From: Acidobacteriota bacterium
GTDB taxonomy: Bacteria; Acidobacteriota; Blastocatellia; RBC074
Assembly (NCBI GenBank): GCA_016715865.1
Contig: JADJXM010000026.1
Span: 1 to 18,382 of the forward strand
Direction of reading: 5' to 3'
Length of the DNA: 18,382 nt
This document shows positions 15,187 through 18,382 of this stretch, piece after piece (within the stretch, counting starts at the first letter, position 1; every line of letters starts with the position of its first letter). The position numbers and the translations under genes are program-made. Below the pieces are notes generated by a model. That model made no database searches. It worked only from the letters and a program-made list of their open reading frames with translations, and was not told the origin of the DNA.

Positions 15187-15516
15187 TTACGCGGCCTTGC
15201 GGAGCGCGAGAACGGTGAAGGTCACCGCGCTGAGATCTTCGGCTGCGGTGAGTTCGGTTGTTGCGTCGGATGCGAGCGATCCGAACACCTTGATCTTCTT
15301 GGTCGAGCCGCCGACCCACGTGCAGGTCATGCCGTTCGATGCGGAAACAAAGACGGCGTCAGGCGGGCCGCCAAGTTCGAGATCGGTCTCAACGTCAGCC
15401 GCAAAGCCGCCAGTGGCGTAGGATGCGGGGCCGACGATGGTTCCGATTCCAACCTCTGCGCCGATGGCGATGGCCTTGAGGTTGTCGTTGGTAGAAAGCA
15501 CCTTTGTGATAGGCAT
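15187..15516 (-). CDS. Capsid decoration-like protein, paralog B
   Basis: This 109-residue protein starts at ATG 15516, with GGGAGGG seven bases upstream. It carries GPASYATGGFAADVETDLEL, then a beta stretch with STKKIKVFGSLASDATTELT, and ends LSAVTFTVLALRKAA. The upstream gene has the same GPASYATGG signature, then a homologous core (ANKKIVALVRATGAEVANAT, NLSAVDFYC), so the two are tandem duplicates. Placement right after the major capsid gene, and small size, suggest capsid decoration or stabilisation proteins. This copy has a longer N-terminus, MPITKVLSTNDNLKAIAIG, than its paralog. Confidence 0.7.
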   Translation of the reverse strand: MPITKVLSTNDNLKAIAIGAEVGIGTIVGPASYATGGFAADVETDLELGGPPDAVFVSASNGMTCTWVGGSTKKIKVFGSLASDATTELTAAEDLSAVTFTVLALRKAA

Positions 15517-15529
15517 GTCAATGCCCTCC

Positions 15530-15850
15530 CTATGCTACAAAGCCCGAAAGATCGGAAGCTTCGATTAGTTGGCGAAAAATCCGACGGCAGTAAAAGTCCA
15601 CCGCGCTCAAGTTGGTTGCGTTCGCAACCTCCGCACCAGTGGCGCGAACGAGGGCGACGATCTTCTTGTTGGCGAGGTCGTATCGTGCGCCGTAGGTAGT
15701 CGAATCAGTATCGACCAAAACAGCGGCAGGTTGGGCGGAGTGAGGGATCGCGGCTTCGAGATCGAGGGAGATTCCACCTGTTGCGTAGGACGCGGGGCCA
15801 GCCTCGGAGACGCCGCCCATGAAGCGGTGGTTAAACAGAACGGTAGCCAA
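15530..15850 (-). CDS. Capsid decoration-like protein, paralog A (TTG start)
   Basis: This 106-residue protein is read from TTG at 15850, chosen because a perfect AGGAGG lies about six bases upstream. The alternative upstream TTG at 15874 lacks such a site, and the first in-frame ATG falls ten codons inside. The product begins ATVLFNHRFMGGVSEAGPAS. It shares the GPASYATGG signature and the LSAV...-containing C-terminal core with the next gene. TTG starts are weak, which could set stoichiometry below that of the capsid protein. The role as decoration protein is inferred from position after the capsid gene. Confidence 0.7.
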   Translation of the reverse strand: MATVLFNHRFMGGVSEAGPASYATGGISLDLEAAIPHSAQPAAVLVDTDSTTYGARYDLANKKIVALVRATGAEVANATNLSAVDFYCRRIFRQLIEASDLSGFVA

Positions 15851-15865
15851 AAGACACCTCCTATT

Positions 15866-15918
15866 CCGTCGCAAATCCTCGAAGCGACGGGCTTGTCAAG
15901 CCTTGGGTTTCGGCTTGA
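15866..15918 (-). promoter_or_regulatory. Competing hairpins between capsid and decoration genes
   Basis: The 94-base gap after the capsid stop holds nested inverted repeats. TCAAGCC (15896-15902) pairs with GGCTTGA (15912-15918). Overlapping bases GGCTT and AAGCC (15890-15902) can form an alternative short hairpin. CCGTCGC (15866-15872) pairs with GCGACGG (15884-15890), just upstream of the AGGAGG of paralog A. No U-run follows, so a simple terminator is unlikely. mRNA stabilisation, processing or translation control are possible. Confidence 0.45.
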
Positions 15919-15944
15919 GCGAGGGGAACGTGAAGGGGAGGAGG

Positions 15945-17007
15945 TTACGCGGTGAGGCCGCTGATGATGCCCGAAGATCGGGGGTTGAGGTACACAAGTT
16001 GACAGTAGGCTTTGATCACGAGGCCGCTGCTGTCTTTGTTGGTTTCCACGGGTTCGATGCCGATGGGGAGTCCTTGGTAGGAGTCGGCCTCGGTCATCAC
16101 GCCCCTTCTCGCCGGCTTCGCGTTCGTGCGAGGCGAAGCGAAGTTCGATGTCGTCGAGGTTGAGGAACCAGACCTCGGTCGTCGGAACCTGTGGCAAAAC
16201 GTACACAGGGAGGTTGATGTAACCGTCGGAGATCATGGGGGGGAGGTTGACGCCAGTGCTGTCGCCGGGGCGGTAAGTGATCATATTCTCGTGGAGCGCG
16301 AGATATTTGTGCCACTGGTTGATCGACATGAAAACACCGTAGCGACCGGCCATTGCGTTTTTCGCCCACAGTGCGCGGATCATTTGGCGGATCAGCGCGT
16401 GGGAAAGAGCGACGGAGCCAGCCGCGATCACAGTCGACTGCCAGTAAGAAGCCGATCCTTGCGCGATCCCCGCGTAGGTGTTCGATGCCGAGAGAAACGC
16501 CTTGACGCCGTCGATCTCTTTGCTGGAGTTGCCCGTTCCATCGCCGTGAAGGTCGGTTTCGATCTTGGAGATCAGTGCGCGAAGTTTCGCCTCGAACTCG
16601 ACGATGAAGGCGGATTTGTTCCCGACGACGTTTCCACCGCGAGCGGATACGCGGGCCATTCCATCGATCTCAAGGGGCATCGCATACCGCTTGTAAGCGA
16701 GCTTTGCGACGGCTCCGTAGGTTTCGGGGGAGGCGGCGGGCCATGCGTCGGATGCGCCGTACGAGACGGCTTCGGGAGTGGCGGTGTGGATCGGCCACTC
16801 GGCTGCGTAGTATCCGCCAGATCCAGCAGCGGGGGCATCCTTGCCGCCCACATACACTTTGCCATTCTGTTGAAGGAACCCGATCATCGACTGCTCAGGA
16901 ACGCCGAGCCATCCGCCCGGGCCGTACTGAGTGAAGGCGCGGACAATCGTATTGCCGTATTTCTCGCGCAAAATGTTCGCGAGGTTGGATAGCAATGTCG
17001 CAGACAT
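15945..17007 (-). CDS. Major capsid protein, HK97-like (one apparent frame change)
   Basis: ATG 17007 is preceded by AGGAGA five bases upstream. The first 300 residues (MSATLLSNLANILREKYG; then a long helix with KLRALISKIETDLHGDGTGN; YINLPVYVLPQVPTTEVWFL) have the pattern of an HK97-fold capsid protein. After RFASHEREAGEKG the start frame becomes Arg-rich and runs on to 15607. One base later, the +1 frame gives VMTEADSYQGLPIGIEPVE and a convincing C-terminus ending IISGLTA with TAA at 15945. Removing one G from the GGGG run (plus-strand CCCC, 16102-16105) restores a 353-residue protein. This may be a sequence error, a mutation or, less likely, a programmed shift. It lies directly after the scaffold gene, as expected. 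Confidence 0.85.
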
Positions 17008-17056
17008 GCTTTTCTCCTATCTATGGGGGTTTCGGGATTGCGCGAACTTGCGCGGC

Positions 17057-17515
17057 TTACATTCTTTCGAGTTCGGCCATCGTCGCAGCGCGAGCTTGTT
17101 CGACGGATGCGGGGGCTGCGTCTTTTCCAGCATCCGCGCTGATACGAGAGCGATCCGCAGCGGGAGCCGAAGATGCGGATTTTTCGGGAGATCCGATCTT
17201 GCCCGCTTTTTTCATCTTCGCGTAGATCGCCCCCCATCGGACGGGGTCACCTTCGCTCAACTCGTCGAGCAAGGATTTTTCTTCGGCGGCGAGAGCGGCT
17301 GCGTCGGCTTCGTTTCGGGACTTGAGCGCGGCGAGGGCTTCCTTCAACTTCGCGCTGGTCTCCTTCAACTTCGCCTCAAGGCTGGGGTCGGTCGACGCGG
17401 CTGCTTCGGCGGCTTGCTCGACAGCCTCTTGAACTTGCTCAGCCGCGCCAGCATCGGGGGCTTCGGATGCGGCTGCTTCGGCGGCTTGGGTTGTCTCGGT
17501 CATCTTCTCTTCCAT
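17057..17515 (-). CDS. Scaffold-like coiled-coil protein
   Basis: This 152-residue protein starts at ATG 17515 with GAGG six bases upstream. ATG 17503 is an alternative with its own GGAAGAGA. It is very rich in Ala, Glu, Lys and Ser. An acidic low-complexity N-terminus contains a repeated QAAEAAAS unit, then a coiled coil (LEAKLKETSAKLKEALAALK), and a charged C-terminus ending AATMAELERM. Composition and position immediately upstream of the capsid gene fit an internal scaffolding protein, which directs procapsid assembly and then leaves. No protease domain is fused, unlike Mu-type protease/scaffold genes. Confidence 0.7.
   Translation of the reverse strand: MEEKMTETTQAAEAAASEAPDAGAAEQVQEAVEQAAEAAASTDPSLEAKLKETSAKLKEALAALKSRNEADAAALAAEEKSLLDELSEGDPVRWGAIYAKMKKAGKIGSPEKSASSAPAADRSRISADAGKDAAPASVEQARAATMAELERM
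17397..17416. repeat. 20-base direct repeat copy 1 inside scaffold gene
   Basis: Identical to 17469-17488. Both copies encode the QAAEAAAS unit of the scaffold-like protein, giving an internal duplication in its low-complexity N-terminus. Confidence 0.8.
17469..17488. repeat. 20-base direct repeat copy 2 inside scaffold gene
   Basis: Identical to 17397-17416, 72 bases apart (24 codons), so duplication or loss between the copies would keep the reading frame. Confidence 0.8.
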
Positions 17516-17524
17516 CAGACACCT

Positions 17525-17971
17525 CTATCGGTTCAGGGTGGCCGCAACCTCTTCGAGGCGACGCATTGCCACGCGGGTGAGTGTTTTCTGGTCGCTCGGA
17601 CTGACGCCAAACCACGGAGCGATCCCTTGGTTGTACGCGGCGATCTGAGCCTGTTCTTGGGTGGCGAACTTGATCTCGGCAAAGAGTCCGTTCTCGTCGC
17701 GAGCAACGCGATCCACCACGATGGCCCGAAGCATCGAGCCGCTCCACGTCAAGTTTCGTTCCGCAGCAGACCGACCCGCCTTTGCTTTGATCCGAGCGTA
17801 GGCTGCGGAGTAAGCGGGCATCGGAGCATCATCGAGGCCGATGCCCTTTTCGGCGCGGATCTGGATCAAGGCGATCTGCGTGGTCGCCATCTCCGCAAGA
17901 GCTTCGTGCGCGAGGATGTCGATCTCTTTGCCGATGGCTTCGACAAATCCCGAGGGGATCGTGATCTTCAT
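17525..17971 (-). CDS. Phage virion morphogenesis protein (Mu gpG-like)
   Basis: This 148-residue protein starts at ATG 17971, overlapping the upstream stop as TGATG. An in-frame start 16 codons earlier lies inside the neighbour and is rejected. LTWSGSMLRAI at residues 74-84 and AYNQGIAPWFGVSPSD at 112-127 match the layout of the virion morphogenesis / gp10-like family, which carries a TG-x-L motif and then a Phe-Gly-x-Ser region. The family acts in head completion or tail joining. In Mu, gpG likewise lies between gpF and the protease/scaffold gene, so synteny supports the call. Exact function is less certain than the family. Confidence 0.7.
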   Translation of the reverse strand: MKITIPSGFVEAIGKEIDILAHEALAEMATTQIALIQIRAEKGIGLDDAPMPAYSAAYARIKAKAGRSAAERNLTWSGSMLRAIVVDRVARDENGLFAEIKFATQEQAQIAAYNQGIAPWFGVSPSDQKTLTRVAMRRLEEVAATLNR

Positions 17972-18382
17972 CAGATAATCCCGATCTCTTGCGCGGCGAT
18001 CCGCGTCATCGGCTGCCAAGAATGGCGGCAGTTGTAGCCTCCGCCGAACAGATCAACCGGGATCGCTTGGCCGTTTCGCAATCCTCGGATCTCGTCGGCG
18101 GTGAAAACGCGACCGACCAGCTTCTTGCAGAAGGGCCGCGTCAGCTTGTCGTTCGGGCCGCTATATCGGAACACCACATCGCCGGGGAGTTCGGCGGCTG
18201 CTTGGATCGCGGTCGCTCTTTGGAGTCCCGCGATGCTGGTGTCGGCGATGGTTCGCGCTCGCGAAAGTGTGGTCGTCGCGATCTGTTGAACTTGCGCGGC
18301 CATCTGATCTTTCGAGATCGGCACGGTCGCTGCTTGTTGAAGGAAGCCCGACAGGGAAGACAGCGCGATCCCTCCGACCTCG
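17971..18382 (-). CDS. Minor head protein C-terminus (SPP1 gp7 / Mu gpF-like), N-terminus beyond window
   Basis: The frame is open to the right edge, so only the last 136 residues are present. An internal GTG at 18324 is not needed. The signature region reads VVFRYSGPNDKLTRPFCKKL followed by GGYNCRHSWQP near the C-terminus. The Arg-Pro-Phe-Cys and Asn-Cys-Arg-His motifs are typical of SPP1 gp7/Mu gpF-like head morphogenesis proteins, which associate with the portal inside the procapsid and affect DNA delivery. Helices before this (AAQVQQIATTTLSRARTIAD) fit the family. A portal gene is expected just to the right. Confidence 0.85.
   Translation of the reverse strand, partial: EVGGIALSSLSGFLQQAATVPISKDQMAAQVQQIATTTLSRARTIADTSIAGLQRATAIQAAAELPGDVVFRYSGPNDKLTRPFCKKLVGRVFTADEIRGLRNGQAIPVDLFGGGYNCRHSWQPMTRIAAQEIGII

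Noticed and set aside
15607..16100. Extension of the capsid start frame past 16100 to 15607
   Set aside because: Residues there are Arg/Pro/Ser-rich and overlap paralog A, whose frame is well supported; the +1 frame gives a proper capsid end.
16126..16992. Plus-strand open frame of 288 residues opposite the capsid gene
   Set aside because: Antisense shadow of a GC-rich gene with strong third-position bias; no start signal and no family features.
16931..18037. Plus-strand open frame of 368 residues opposite scaffold and gpG-like genes
   Set aside because: Leu/Gly/Phe/Arg-rich translation is the complement of the Ala/Glu/Lys-rich scaffold codons; no ribosome site.
1..18382. tRNA genes, CRISPR array, integrase, transposase, terminase, portal, holin
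   Set aside because: Looked for in both strands and not seen; the trinucleotide and short direct repeats are coding low complexity, not a CRISPR array.

Overview
The window is one continuous late (structural) region of a tailed double-stranded DNA bacteriophage or prophage. Every convincing gene is on the minus strand, so transcription runs from right to left. The genes are packed tightly, with many ATGA, TGATG and 8-base stop/start overlaps. Shine-Dalgarno sites of the AGGAGG, GGGAGG or GAGGG type precede many starts, which points to a bacterial host. Base composition is GC-rich with GC-rich third codon positions. The host cannot be named from this sequence. A long tape-measure gene, a frameshifted tail-assembly chaperone pair, a tail-tube protein and no visible tail sheath argue for siphovirus morphology.

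Head module (about 18382 down to 13403). It holds the C-terminal part of an SPP1 gp7/Mu gpF-like minor head protein, a Mu gpG-type virion morphogenesis protein, an acidic coiled-coil scaffold-like protein and the major capsid protein. These are followed by two tandem paralogous small proteins that are probably capsid decoration, an unrecognised 205-residue protein, a head-tail connector-like protein ending in a textbook EF-hand loop, and a tail-terminator-like protein. The order minor head, gpG, scaffold, capsid resembles the Mu head operon. The capsid gene needs one +1 frame change near 16102-16105.

Tail module (about 13406 down to 4350). A small proline-rich protein overlaps the tail-tube gene. 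Next comes a 300-base step carrying a small membrane protein and bounded by a 13-base direct repeat. Then come the tail assembly chaperone with a -1 frameshift extension, a tape measure of about 1003 residues that needs a frame change near 9964-9970, a distal-tail-like protein, a 59-residue protein and a 777-residue tail hub/tip protein.

Tail-tip and host-interaction module (4348 down to 1). Two adjacent genes carry three copies of a domain marked by a His-Asp-His motif. After them come a small beta-rich protein, a LamG-like lectin-fold protein, a broken gene sharing its first ten residues with the LamG gene, a tiny ORF, and an NlpC/P60-like cysteine peptidase that runs off the left edge. That peptidase could be a tail-associated lysin or an endolysin.

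I found no tRNA, CRISPR array, integrase, insertion sequence or replication gene. No stretch over 300 bases lacks coding potential, but 565-1266 can only be read by changing frame repeatedly. Intergenic hairpins lie after the tail-tube gene, after the capsid gene and at the ribosome binding site of the 205-residue gene.
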